A stretch of DNA of 64,000 nucleotides from Acinetobacter sp. HR7 (GTDB taxonomy: Bacteria; Pseudomonadota; Gammaproteobacteria; Pseudomonadales; Moraxellaceae). A model generated the notes under the pieces. That model was not told the origin of the DNA, made no database searches, and saw only the letters and a list, made by a program, of their open reading frames with translations. Below are positions 55,478 to 64,000 of this stretch, one piece after another (the first letter of the stretch is position 1; each line of letters opens with the position of its first letter). The DNA is taken from the NCBI RefSeq assembly GCF_000773685.1, contig NZ_JPQO01000215.1:1-64000 (forward strand), in the 5' to 3' direction. The position numbers and the translations under genes were made by a program.

Positions 55478-58400
55478 TTAGCGATCTGAAATTTTTAAAC
55501 CGGATAACCAAGAACGTAGAGAGGCTGGTTTCAGCGGCTTTTTCAGCAGCACGATATTTAAATCTTTTAGTTGTTGTGGCAGTTCCGGATCAGAATCGGC
55601 AGTAATCAAGGCGACTGGCACATCATTTTGGCGATTGGCCATAATGAAGTCCAGACCACGCTTGTCATTATTCAAGTGTTGATCGACTAACCAGACCTGA
55701 ATATTTTCCTGCTCGATTAGCTGTTGTGCCTGTTCTGGCTCAGTCGCTTTAAATACCTCATAGCCCCATTTGGTCAGCAGGGTCGACATGCCTTCCAGAA
55801 TGGTTTCATCATTGTCCAGACACAGGACTTTAAAGGCTTTGGATTTCAGCGGAACCGCCTGTACCGGTGCTGGTACGACTTTTGGAGCCTCGGTCAGCGG
55901 TACGTCAATCATGAAGCAGGAACCTTTGCCGAGTTCAGAATAGACATGTACCGGATAGTCCAGCATGCTGGTCATACGCTGTACGATGGCCAGACCCAAG
56001 CCCAAACCCTGTTCACCCCAAGGTGAGGTATGACCACAGCGCTCGAATTCCTGGAACAGCTTGATGCGCTGTTCTTCGGCAATACCCGGACCAGTATCCC
56101 AGACCCCGATACGGATATGATTCGGTCGGTTACTTGAACGCAGCACGCCGACCACGACTTTACCGCGTGCGGTATAACGCAGGGCATTGCTGACGAAGTT
56201 CTGGATAATCCGGCGAATCCACTGTGGATCGGTATCAATCCAGAACTGGGCATCATGTACGCTCAGTTTGATGCCACGTTGGGCTGCAATCGATTTGAAT
56301 TGCAGTTCCAGATCGCTGAGCAGGTCATGCAATGGATAGGCCTGACGTTTCGGCTGAATGGTACCGCCTTCCAGACGCGCAATATCCAGCAGGGCAGAGA
56401 GCATGCTTTCTGCGCCATGCAGCGCACGATCCAGTTGCTGCAAGGTTTTGCGGTCTTCTTCACTTTGCACACTTTGTTCCAGAGCGGTACTAAATAGACG
56501 CGCGGCATGCATTGGCTGTAACAGGTCATGACTGGCGGCGGCAATAAATCGGCTTTTGGACATATTGGCTTTGTCCGCTTGTTCACGTGCCAGTTGCTGT
56601 TCCGATAAAGCATCAGCCAGCTGCTGGGTACGTTCACGCACGCGAGCTTCCAGCACTGCTTCATTTTCACGGAAAGCGGTAATATCGGCAAAGGTGGTCA
56701 CGAAACCACCACCTTCAATTGGGTTCCCGCGCATCTGGATCACACGGCCATCTTTACGGATCCGCTCGAATTCATGCGCACTACCGACCTGCATCCAGTG
56801 AATCCGTTTACGCACGTGTTCTTCCACTGAACCTGGACCACATTCACCACGTTCAGCGTTATAACGGATCAGATCTGCGATCGGACAACCAACATAAACA
56901 ATATCTTTTGGATAATCGAACAGCTTCAGGTACTGGTTGTTCCAGGCCACCAGACACATGTTTTCATCGACGACGCTGACCCCTTGGGTCATGTGGTCGA
57001 TCATGGTCATGATCAGGTTCTGGTTAAAACGCTGCCATTGAGAAGCTTGGTCAAGAATGTTGGCGACCTGGCCGAGTGCCAGACCATTATTCACCATCGC
57101 GGTCGTTAGCAGAGTACGAGCGGAAGCGGCGCCAATGGTTCCCGCCAGATACTGTTCGGTAAAACGCCACCACATGCCATTGGCACTACTGCTTTCATTT
57201 AGCTCGACACTATTTTGATTACAGAACTGCTGGAATGCGCGCATGGTTGGTTCTTCACCGGTAATGCGTTTGGCCAGGGTAATCAGGTCACCGACTTTAA
57301 GACGCGCGACATCCTGATGGGAATAGCTGACATCAGTGCTTGGACTCTGCGATGGCAATGGCTTAGTTTCATAATAGAAAAAACTTTCTGCCTGAATCTG
57401 TTCCGCCACGCTTGGACGGAAAATTCGTGACACCCAGACATACAGTAGCAAATTCAGGCCCAGCGACCAGACCACGCCATGGGTCAGGGAGTTGAAAGAT
57501 TCAAAGCCAATCAGGGCTTCTGGACGTAGCCAGTTCCAGCCGAATGGACCGAAGTTCAGAAAATCCTGACTAAACTGCTGGAATGGTTCCGGTAGGCTAC
57601 GCAGAATGGTCGGCAACAGCAGGGTATAGGCCCATAGTGCGAAACCAGTCAGTAGACCAGCATAAACCCCCTGTTTACTGCCACCACGCCAGTACAGTCC
57701 ACCAATCAGGGCAGGGGCGAATTGCGCTACCGCACTGAAGGCCAGTAAACCGAATACGGACAGCTGGTCGATATCATTAAAGAAATTATAGAACAGAAAG
57801 CCCAACAGCATTACGGCCAGAATACAGACACGGCGAGTGAATTTCAGTACCAGTGGTAGACGTTTGTCATGCCGTGAAATCAGGTTTGTACGCCAGAGTG
57901 CCGGCATGATCAGGTCATTACTGAGCATGATCGACAGCGCCACAGAAGACACTAGTAACATACCGGTGGATGCCGAGAAACCGCCAAGGAAGGCCAGTAA
58001 TGTGAGCCAGTCCTGGTTATAGCTGAGCGGCAATGACAGTACAGCCACATCCGGAATCGCCAGATAATGTGGGGCAGCATGTAGTGCCCAGCTGGCAATT
58101 GGAACGATCGCGATGGTGGTCAAAATCAGATAGATAGCAAACCAGCGACGCGCACCACGGATATGTTTTTCATCACGGAGTTCGACTACAGCCACGTGAA
58201 ACTGGCGTGGCAAACAGATAATTGCCAAAGCAGCCAGCAGGGTTTGTACCCAGAAACTTTCCGGTACCCCAAACATTTGCACATCGTGGAAAGTGCTACG
58301 GATGTCAGTGCTGATCTGGGTAATATTGCTCGGTTCAGCAAAGACAAAAAAGCCCGCGACGGCTAGTAAGGCAAATAGCTTAACGAAAGATTCAAAAGCC

Positions 58401-58969
58401 ACCGCCAGCATCAGACCGCCATGCTGCTCGGTATTGGCAATCTGCCGGGTACCGAAAATCATCGCTAGAATCGCCAGTACACCAGTCAGGAACAGCACGC
58501 TGTTGGTCGTGCTGGCAATCCCACCGGTAGGTTCTAAAATCACGGAGGCACTTAAGGCAATGGCACGTAACTGCAAGGCCAGGTAAGGAATAATCGCAAT
58601 GACGGCCAGAATCGTGACCAGCGAAGCGAGCGGGCCACTCTTGCCATAACGTGCAGCGACGAAGTCGGCGATGGAGGAAATCGCATGGTGCTGACGAACC
58701 CGTCCCAGACGTCGCCAGATATCATAACCGATGGCAACAAACAGTAATGGACCCAAGTATATTGGCAGAAAAATGATGCCTTCACGGACCGCTGCTCCAG
58801 TCGCGCCGTAGAAGGTCCAAGACGAGCAGTAAACCCCTAAAGTTAAGCTAAACAATAACATGCGCCCACGAGTACTCAAGCGACTCGCGTGTTTTTCTCC
58901 GAAGAAAGCGCAGATAAAGAGTAATGCGATATAGAGGGTGAGGACCCCGATGATGAGCCAACTATTCAT
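55478..58969 (-). CDS. crbS: SSS-family transporter-fused hybrid sensor histidine kinase, CrbS-like
   Basis: A 1163-residue membrane kinase. Residues 1 to about 500 form a sodium:solute symporter domain of about 13 helices. A linker (about 545-650) resembles the STAC domain of such kinases. A PAS domain follows (about 660-775, VSVVDENMCLVAWNNQYLKLF). HisKA has its phospho-acceptor at H814 (AASHDLLQP), then comes an ATPase domain (DTGPGIA, GLGLGLAIVQRM) and a receiver domain with D1096 (WLVDQHL). This architecture is that of CrbS/MxtR, which with CrbR controls acetate use. crbR, actP and acs are all nearby. Confidence 0.9.
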   Translation of the reverse strand: MNSWLIIGVLTLYIALLFICAFFGEKHASRLSTRGRMLLFSLTLGVYCSSWTFYGATGAAVREGIIFLPIYLGPLLFVAIGYDIWRRLGRVRQHHAISSIADFVAARYGKSGPLASLVTILAVIAIIPYLALQLRAIALSASVILEPTGGIASTTNSVLFLTGVLAILAMIFGTRQIANTEQHGGLMLAVAFESFVKLFALLAVAGFFVFAEPSNITQISTDIRSTFHDVQMFGVPESFWVQTLLAALAIICLPRQFHVAVVELRDEKHIRGARRWFAIYLILTTIAIVPIASWALHAAPHYLAIPDVAVLSLPLSYNQDWLTLLAFLGGFSASTGMLLVSSVALSIMLSNDLIMPALWRTNLISRHDKRLPLVLKFTRRVCILAVMLLGFLFYNFFNDIDQLSVFGLLAFSAVAQFAPALIGGLYWRGGSKQGVYAGLLTGFALWAYTLLLPTILRSLPEPFQQFSQDFLNFGPFGWNWLRPEALIGFESFNSLTHGVVWSLGLNLLLYVWVSRIFRPSVAEQIQAESFFYYETKPLPSQSPSTDVSYSHQDVARLKVGDLITLAKRITGEEPTMRAFQQFCNQNSVELNESSSANGMWWRFTEQYLAGTIGAASARTLLTTAMVNNGLALGQVANILDQASQWQRFNQNLIMTMIDHMTQGVSVVDENMCLVAWNNQYLKLFDYPKDIVYVGCPIADLIRYNAERGECGPGSVEEHVRKRIHWMQVGSAHEFERIRKDGRVIQMRGNPIEGGGFVTTFADITAFRENEAVLEARVRERTQQLADALSEQQLAREQADKANMSKSRFIAAASHDLLQPMHAARLFSTALEQSVQSEEDRKTLQQLDRALHGAESMLSALLDIARLEGGTIQPKRQAYPLHDLLSDLELQFKSIAAQRGIKLSVHDAQFWIDTDPQWIRRIIQNFVSNALRYTARGKVVVGVLRSSNRPNHIRIGVWDTGPGIAEEQRIKLFQEFERCGHTSPWGEQGLGLGLAIVQRMTSMLDYPVHVYSELGKGSCFMIDVPLTEAPKVVPAPVQAVPLKSKAFKVLCLDNDETILEGMSTLLTKWGYEVFKATEPEQAQQLIEQENIQVWLVDQHLNNDKRGLDFIMANRQNDVPVALITADSDPELPQQLKDLNIVLLKKPLKPASLRSWLSGLKISDR

Positions 58970-59030
58970 ATAGCCTTAAATGTATCGAGCATGCCGCTAT
59001 GATACAGCATCATGCACTTCAGGGCTTACA

Positions 59031-59068
59031 TTGATCATTTTTTAACGACCAAAGTCTAAATTACAACC
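59031..59068 (+). promoter_or_regulatory. candidate CrbR binding site upstream of the DUF485-actP operon
   Basis: TTGATCA (59031-59037), then ACGACCAAAG (59045-59054), with a second ACAACC at 59063-59068. A GATAAT -10 lies at 59098-59103 with no clear -35, as expected of an activator-dependent promoter. The region also serves crbS on the other strand. Confidence 0.55.
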
Positions 59069-59151
59069 AGTGACCAAGCTTGCTAATTTGATGGGGTGAT
59101 AATTCGAATTAAAAAATAGCAGGCCCAAGGTTGGGCTACAGGAGTGTAATT

Positions 59152-59484
59152 ATGGATGAGGTGCAGGTAGAAAGAATTCTACAGAATCCCAAATTCAAAG
59201 AAATGGTGCGCAGAAAGCGTAACCTGAGCTGGACCTTAACAGCCATCATGTTGTTTGTCTATGTCGGCTTTATGTTGCTGGTAGGCTACAACAAAGAATT
59301 TCTATTGTCTTCCATTTCAGGCGGTGTGACCACGTGGGGGATCCCATTGGGTCTAGGCATTATTGTTCTGTCATTTGTTCTGTGCGGTGTGTATTCCTAT
59401 ATTGCCAATAACAGACTTGATCAATTGAACCAAGAAGCGGTGCGCGAAGTTGAAGCGATTGCTCATGAAAAAGGACCACACTAA
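59152..59484 (+). CDS. DUF485 membrane protein (YjcH-like)
   Basis: A 110-residue inner-membrane protein with two helices ([20 protein letters not shown] and a second near [20 protein letters not shown]). The N-terminal [20 protein letters not shown] is the DUF485 opening. E. coli YjcH lies between acs and actP in the same way. Its role is unknown, but it always accompanies SSS-type acetate carriers. The frame runs from a TTG at 59131; GGAG fits the ATG at 59152. actP begins 1 bp after its stop. Confidence 0.92.
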   Translation: MDEVQVERILQNPKFKEMVRRKRNLSWTLTAIMLFVYVGFMLLVGYNKEFLLSSISGGVTTWGIPLGLGIIVLSFVLCGVYSYIANNRLDQLNQEAVREVEAIAHEKGPH

Positions 59485-59485
59485 G

Positions 59486-61192
59486 ATGAAATGGAATTCT
59501 CTTATCGCCCTGGCTGCAGCGGCAGTCAGCTCAGGCATCGCAATGGCTGGCCCGGATCTGGGTGCAGCAGAACAGCAGGCGACCAACTGGAACGCGATTA
59601 TCATGTTTGTGATTTTCGTTGGTGCCACGTTATTTATTACCAAATGGGCTGCAAAGCAGACTACCAGTGCTAAAGACTTCTATACCGCCGGTGGTGGTAT
59701 TTCTGGCTTCCAGAATGGCCTGGCGATTGCGGGTGACTATATGTCCGCCGCATCCTTCCTTGGTATTTCCGCGATGGTATTCCTGTCCGGTTTCGATGGG
59801 TTGCTGTATTCCCTGGGCTTCATGGTAGGCTGGCCAATCGTATTGTTCCTGGTGGCAGAACGTCTGCGTAACCTAGGTAAATACAACCTGTCTGACGTAG
59901 TGTCTTTCCGCTTGCAGGAAAAACCGGTACGTACCCTGGCAGCACTAAGTTCATTAGTCGTGGTTGCCTTCTATCTGATCGCACAGATGGTCGGTGCAGG
60001 TCAGTTGATCAAGCTGCTCTTCGGTCTGAACTACAACATCGCTGTGGTGATTGTTGGCCTGCTAATGATGGCTTACGTAATCTTCGGTGGTATGTTGGCA
60101 ACGACCTGGGTACAGATCATTAAAGCAGTCATGCTGCTGTCTGGTGCAACGTTCATGGCATTTATGGTCATGAAAGGTGTAGGTTTCAGCTTCACTAACA
60201 TGTTTGAGCAGGCCATTGGCGTTTATTCAAAAGTGCATGACCTGAACCTGGCTGATGCAACCAAAATCATGGGTCCAGGTAGCCTAGCCTCTAACCCGGT
60301 CGATGCAATTTCTCTTGGTCTTGCTTTGATGTTCGGTACTGCCGGTCTGCCACACATCCTGATGCGTTTCTTTACCGTAAAAGATGCGAAAGAAGCACGC
60401 AAATCAGTTGTGGTTGCAACAGGCTTTATTGGTTACTTCTACCTGCTGACATTCATCATCGGTTTTGGTGCGATCCTGTACGTTGCGAATAACCCGCAAT
60501 TCCTGGATGTTGCAAAAATGGCACTTACAGGTAAGTTACAGCTTGTAGGTGGTAACAACATGGCGGCGGTTCACCTTGCAGATGCAGTGGGTGGTGACCT
60601 GTTTATGGGCTTTATTTCAGCAGTCGCATTCGCAACCATTCTTGCGGTTGTAGCGGGTCTGACCCTGTCAGGTGCTTCAGCAATTTCACATGACTTGTAC
60701 GCGAACGTATTCAAGAAAGGTCAAACCACGCCTGAATCTGAACTGCGTATGTCTAAGATCGCGACTCTTGGTCTTGCTATCTTCGCGATGATTCTGGGTA
60801 TCCTGTTCGAGAAACAGAACGTTGCTTTCATGGTAGGTCTGGCATTCTCGGTTGCAGCATGTGCAAACTTCCCGGTACTGGTTTTATCCATGTTCTGGAA
60901 AGGCTTAACAACGCGTGGTGCGGTGATTGGCGGTATCGTTGGTCTGGTGACTGCAGTCGTTCTGATCGTACTGTCTAAAGCAGTTTGGGTAGATACGCTG
61001 GGCATTGCTGAAACAGCAATCAACCCATTCAATGGTCCAGCCATCTTTGCAATGCCATTATCATTCTTCTGCTGCTGGTTGTTCTCAGTAACTGATAGCT
61101 CTGCAAGTGCGCAGGCTGAACGCAAAGCATTCGATGCACAGTTTGTACGCTCACAAACAGGTATTGGTATCTCAGGTGCATCTGATCACTAA
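59486..61192 (+). CDS. actP: cation/acetate symporter
   Basis: Sodium:solute symporter family carrier for acetate and similar small acids. It has 568 residues with about 13 helices. It begins [25 protein letters not shown], an apparent signal-like first helix. SSS motifs include [31 protein letters not shown] and [24 protein letters not shown]. The frame opens at 59450 inside the DUF485 gene; the ATG at 59486, with AAGGA about ten bases before it, is preferred. A strong terminator follows. Confidence 0.94.
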   Translation: MKWNSLIALAAAAVSSGIAMAGPDLGAAEQQATNWNAIIMFVIFVGATLFITKWAAKQTTSAKDFYTAGGGISGFQNGLAIAGDYMSAASFLGISAMVFLSGFDGLLYSLGFMVGWPIVLFLVAERLRNLGKYNLSDVVSFRLQEKPVRTLAALSSLVVVAFYLIAQMVGAGQLIKLLFGLNYNIAVVIVGLLMMAYVIFGGMLATTWVQIIKAVMLLSGATFMAFMVMKGVGFSFTNMFEQAIGVYSKVHDLNLADATKIMGPGSLASNPVDAISLGLALMFGTAGLPHILMRFFTVKDAKEARKSVVVATGFIGYFYLLTFIIGFGAILYVANNPQFLDVAKMALTGKLQLVGGNNMAAVHLADAVGGDLFMGFISAVAFATILAVVAGLTLSGASAISHDLYANVFKKGQTTPESELRMSKIATLGLAIFAMILGILFEKQNVAFMVGLAFSVAACANFPVLVLSMFWKGLTTRGAVIGGIVGLVTAVVLIVLSKAVWVDTLGIAETAINPFNGPAIFAMPLSFFCCWLFSVTDSSASAQAERKAFDAQFVRSQTGIGISGASDH

Positions 61193-61206
61193 GATCGAGT
61201 TGCCCT

Positions 61207-61232
61207 AAAAAAGCCCCCTTAGGGGCTTTTTT
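61207..61232 (+). terminator. intrinsic terminator of actP
   Basis: AAAAAAGCCCC / GGGGCTTTTTT with loop CTTA. Confidence 0.93.
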
Positions 61233-61496
61233 TATTGTCCGATCATTAGATTTTCTTCCCTAGTTCAATCGTCTTTTTTCATCTCATTTTCAGTGCATTA
61301 TTATTCAAAAATTCTTTTTAGCTTGTTACGAGAAGGGAACAGGAATACAACCTAATGAACAATAACAATCACTTATCCTAGATTTCTAGTTTTGAAATGT
61401 ATTCAAACTGCGTTCTTTTTACCTATCTATTCTTGTGGGTAATGCCTTTCGGGCCGATGTGGTCTATCTATTAAAACAAGCAAAAATGGAGTGGAT
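61233..61496. other. upstream region of betT-like gene
   Basis: 264 bp, AT-rich, with no gene. I see no clear operator, and no betI gene adjoins, so control by choline or osmotic stress cannot be read from the sequence. Confidence 0.35.
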
Positions 61497-63458
61497 ATGT
61501 CTTCCAAACCCACATCCTGGTATTCCAATGTGAATCCACGTGTGTTTTTAACCACCGTCATCATCATTGGATTATTTCTTTCCATGGTGCTTCTGGTACC
61601 GGATTCCTTTGACCTGATGACCAAGCAGCTGAATCAGTGGGTGACGACGTCATTTAGCTGGTTCTATGTACTCTCTGTCGCGATTTTCCTGATACTGCTG
61701 GCTTATATTGCCCTGTCTGATATGGGCAAGATCAAACTGGGGCCGGATCATAGTAGTCCGGATTATAACAATGGCTCCTGGTTTGCTTTTCTGTTTACGG
61801 CCGGCATGGGGATTGGCCTGATGTTTTTTGGTGTGGCTGAACCGGTGATGCACTATGTCAACCCGCCATCTGGTGAGCCACAGACCATTGAGGCTGCACA
61901 GCAGGCCATGCGTGTGACTTTCTTTCACTGGGCACTGCATGGCTGGGGGATTTATGCACTGGTAGGTCTGGCGCTGGCTTATTTTTCCTACCGGCATGAA
62001 TTGCCCTTAAAAATCCGTTCCGCACTTTATCCTCTCATTGGTGAACGCATTCATGGCCCGCTTGGGGATAGTGTCGATATCTTTGCCACCATTGGTACAG
62101 TGTTTGGGGTCGCGACGACTTTGGGTTTTGGAGTGACACAAATTAACTCCGGTCTGAACTATCTGATTGGTCTTGAACAGAGCATTACCGTACAGGTCAT
62201 CCTGATTATTGTGGTCAGTATCCTGGCTTCCCTGTCCGTATTTTTTGGTCTGGATAAAGGCATCAAACGCTTGTCTGAACTGAATATTGTGCTGGCAGTG
62301 ATCTTGTTGCTGTTTGTATTTATTGCTGGGCCGACGATTTATCTGCTGCAGACCACAATTCAGAATATTGGGCAGTACATGTCAGCGCTGTTTAGTATGA
62401 CCTTTAATCTGCAGGCCTATCAGCCAACTGGCTGGATTGGGGGCTGGACCATCATGTACTGGGCTTGGTGGATTTCCTGGTCGCCATTTGTGGGAATGTT
62501 TATTGCCAGGGTGTCACGTGGTCGTACGATTCGAGAATTTATCGTTGGTGTTTTGCTGATTCCATCCGGTTTTACCGTGGTCTGGATGGGTTTTATGGGT
62601 AATGGTGCCTTATATAGCATTATCCATGAAGCCAATATTGGACTAATGCAGGCAGTACAGCGCGATTCATCCGTTGCATTATTCGAGTTTCTACATGGCA
62701 TGCCTTTCTCTTCTATCATGAGTGTTTTGGCAACCTTGCTGATCATGTTGTTCTTTGTCACTTCAGCCGATTCTGGCGCACTGGTCACTGATTATCTGAC
62801 TGCAAAATCGGATCAATCTCCAACCTGGCAGCGCCTGTTCTGGACGGTGCTTATGGCATTATTGGCAATTATCTTGCTGTATGCAGGTGGTTTGGCAGCT
62901 TTGCAATCCGCCACCATGCTGAGTGCCTTGCCCTTTACTTTGATTATGCTATTGATCAGTTGGGGCCTCATTAAAGCACTGCATCTGGAAGTGACCAAAA
63001 TGCAGGCCTTGCAGGTGGCACGAATTACCCCACGTGCGATTCATAATCCACGTAGCTGGCAACAACGTCTAGGCCTAATCATGCATTATCCGCATAGCGA
63101 GCAGGAGATTATCGACTATATCCAGTCTGATGTGCGGCAGGCATTTTTGAGTATCCAGAAAGAATTTCAGCACCGTCAGCATTCTGCTGTAATTGATGAA
63201 ATTGAAAATGGGCTGTCCATAAGGGTAGATCATCAGGATGAAGCCAATTTTGTCTATGCGGTGGTAGCACGCAAGACCTTGCCACCGAGCTTTATGCCAA
63301 CCCCGGAAGAGGAAGCCCCTCAGTATTATCAGGCTGAGGTATTTCTGAATGAAGGTGGTCAGAACTATGATGTGATGGATTGGACCCGCGAAGACCTGTT
63401 ACAGGATATTCTAGACCAGTACGAACGTCATCTGCATTTCCTGAGTATGGTGCGTTAA
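61497..63458 (+). CDS. betT: BCCT-family choline/betaine transporter (BetT-like)
   Basis: Secondary carrier of 653 residues with about 12 helices. The BCCT signature region reads MYWAWWISWSPFVGMFIARVSRGRTIREF. The C-terminal cytosolic domain (about 150 residues, including LPPSFMPTPEEEAPQYYQAEVFLNEGGQNYDVMDW) is that of BetT-type carriers and is thought to sense osmotic state. Choline is the probable substrate, but other betaines are possible. GGAG five bases before the ATG at 61497 favours it over the GTG at 61491. betA, betB and betI are not in the window. Confidence 0.88.
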   Translation: MSSKPTSWYSNVNPRVFLTTVIIIGLFLSMVLLVPDSFDLMTKQLNQWVTTSFSWFYVLSVAIFLILLAYIALSDMGKIKLGPDHSSPDYNNGSWFAFLFTAGMGIGLMFFGVAEPVMHYVNPPSGEPQTIEAAQQAMRVTFFHWALHGWGIYALVGLALAYFSYRHELPLKIRSALYPLIGERIHGPLGDSVDIFATIGTVFGVATTLGFGVTQINSGLNYLIGLEQSITVQVILIIVVSILASLSVFFGLDKGIKRLSELNIVLAVILLLFVFIAGPTIYLLQTTIQNIGQYMSALFSMTFNLQAYQPTGWIGGWTIMYWAWWISWSPFVGMFIARVSRGRTIREFIVGVLLIPSGFTVVWMGFMGNGALYSIIHEANIGLMQAVQRDSSVALFEFLHGMPFSSIMSVLATLLIMLFFVTSADSGALVTDYLTAKSDQSPTWQRLFWTVLMALLAIILLYAGGLAALQSATMLSALPFTLIMLLISWGLIKALHLEVTKMQALQVARITPRAIHNPRSWQQRLGLIMHYPHSEQEIIDYIQSDVRQAFLSIQKEFQHRQHSAVIDEIENGLSIRVDHQDEANFVYAVVARKTLPPSFMPTPEEEAPQYYQAEVFLNEGGQNYDVMDWTREDLLQDILDQYERHLHFLSMVR

Positions 63459-63484
63459 TTCTGTTGAGGAATTTACCGAAAGAG

Positions 63485-63508
63485 AAGGGACGTGAATACG
63501 TTCCTTTT
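63485..63508 (+). terminator. hairpin after betT
   Basis: AAGGGACGT / ACGTTCCTT with one G-T pair and loop GAAT, followed by a short T run. Confidence 0.5.
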
Positions 63509-63657
63509 CCCTGTGTAGCATGTGCATTAAGATGCTTTTTTGAGATATATCATTTTTATACAAGATCACTTTCACGACTTCTCCGATTGCATGCTAAGTT
63601 TATTGATACATAACAATAAAATGCCAATTAGGCAGGACAAACAATAAGAAGGACTGC

Positions 63658-64000
63658 ATGAAACGAACTCTGCTCATGTGCTGGAACACCTTTAAGCGCC
63701 TGCCTTCGGCATGGCTGCTGTGTCTGCAGTTTATCATTCTGGTGCTTTCAGTCCTATCTTATGAATATGCACCTTACCGGGCAGCAACTTGGGTATTGGG
63801 GGTACTGGCTTTACTAGTGATTGCCAAGGTCATCCGGCAGACTCCGGTATTTACCTTCTTAGGACTCAGCTTTGTTATGGGAGCCTTGTTTTTTTCATCA
63901 TTAGTATTGTTGGGTGTAAAACAGATTTGGGTGCTGATTACTGTCCATGCTTTTGAGGCAGGTGCTTATTTTAGTGCCTCTTATGGTCTATTACGTTATA
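63658..64000 (+). CDS. membrane protein, cut by the window end
   Basis: The first 114 codons of an open frame with no stop before the edge. AAGGA stands five bases before the ATG. The sequence MKRTLLMCWNTFKRLPSAW leads into about four hydrophobic helices (LLCLQFIILVLSVLSYEY; AATWVLGVLALLVIAKVI; FTFLGLSFVMGALFFSSLVLLG; and IWVLITVHAFEAGAYFSASY). I do not recognise the family from this part; a channel or small carrier is possible. Confidence 0.7.
   Translation, partial: MKRTLLMCWNTFKRLPSAWLLCLQFIILVLSVLSYEYAPYRAATWVLGVLALLVIAKVIRQTPVFTFLGLSFVMGALFFSSLVLLGVKQIWVLITVHAFEAGAYFSASYGLLRY

Overview
This window reads as a chromosomal stretch of an Acinetobacter (Moraxellaceae, Gammaproteobacteria). 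The evidence is the gene order: crc/exoIII-like divergent from pyrE, a dcw cluster reduced to murG-murC-ddl-ftsQ-ftsA-ftsZ followed by lpxC and dciA, a three-lipoyl-domain aceF, and acs/actP next to a CrbS/CrbR-type two-component system. Protein sequences also look like that genus. The assignment is by eye, not by database search. I see no insertion sequences, prophage, CRISPR arrays, rRNA or tRNA genes. This is core chromosome with a few accessory-looking genes.

Layout. 0-6.8 kb: an ankyrin-type protein, a MetA-type outer-membrane protein, dsbD, a membrane diguanylate cyclase, an HSL-type esterase, a DUF2147 protein and an ArsC/Spx-like protein. 6.8-12.5 kb: a gap with a candidate small RNA and two palindromes, a Crc/exonuclease III homologue, pyrE, gshB, a phytanoyl-CoA dioxygenase-like protein and an MFS transporter. 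12.5-22.3 kb: division and envelope genes (murG to ftsZ, lpxC), dciA and an M23 peptidase. 22.6-28.3 kb: aceEF, then a Mn2+-riboswitch-controlled GDT1-type exporter. 28.4-36.3 kb: two paralogous di-iron metallo-beta-lactamase-fold proteins around a cysteine-cluster protein, then guaB, glmM, pdxH and recJ. 36.3-45.3 kb: two tandem porin-like genes, prfB with its programmed frameshift, an ArsR/old-yellow-enzyme pair, waaA, rsmE, an MscS channel and a DUF805 protein. 45.5-61.2 kb: acetate and sulfur-scavenging genes, namely acs, a DszC/SfnB-like flavoprotein, phrB, ribE, sfnG, msuE, crbR, an uncharacterised gene, crbS, a DUF485 gene and actP. 61.5-64 kb: a BetT-type BCCT transporter and a membrane protein cut by the window edge.

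How the genes work together. The clearest functional unit is the acetate module. CrbS is a sodium:solute-symporter-fused hybrid kinase and CrbR a NarL-type regulator. ActP imports acetate and Acs activates it to acetyl-CoA. A 10-bp sequence, ACGACCAAAG, lies about 100-125 bp before both acs and the DUF485-actP operon. A close relative, extended to 24 bp of similarity with the actP copy, lies upstream of the uncharacterised gene between crbR and crbS. This suggests one CrbR regulon with a new member. A second unit is organosulfur use: msuE supplies reduced FMN and sfnG is the monooxygenase; the DszC-like protein may belong with them.

The most interesting non-coding items are the shared acs/actP/orf253 motif, the yybP-ykoY riboswitch with a hairpin enclosing the start region of its gene, a possible small RNA downstream of crc, and two modular intergenic hairpin elements (42.65 and 48.89 kb) with the same architecture but different sequence.
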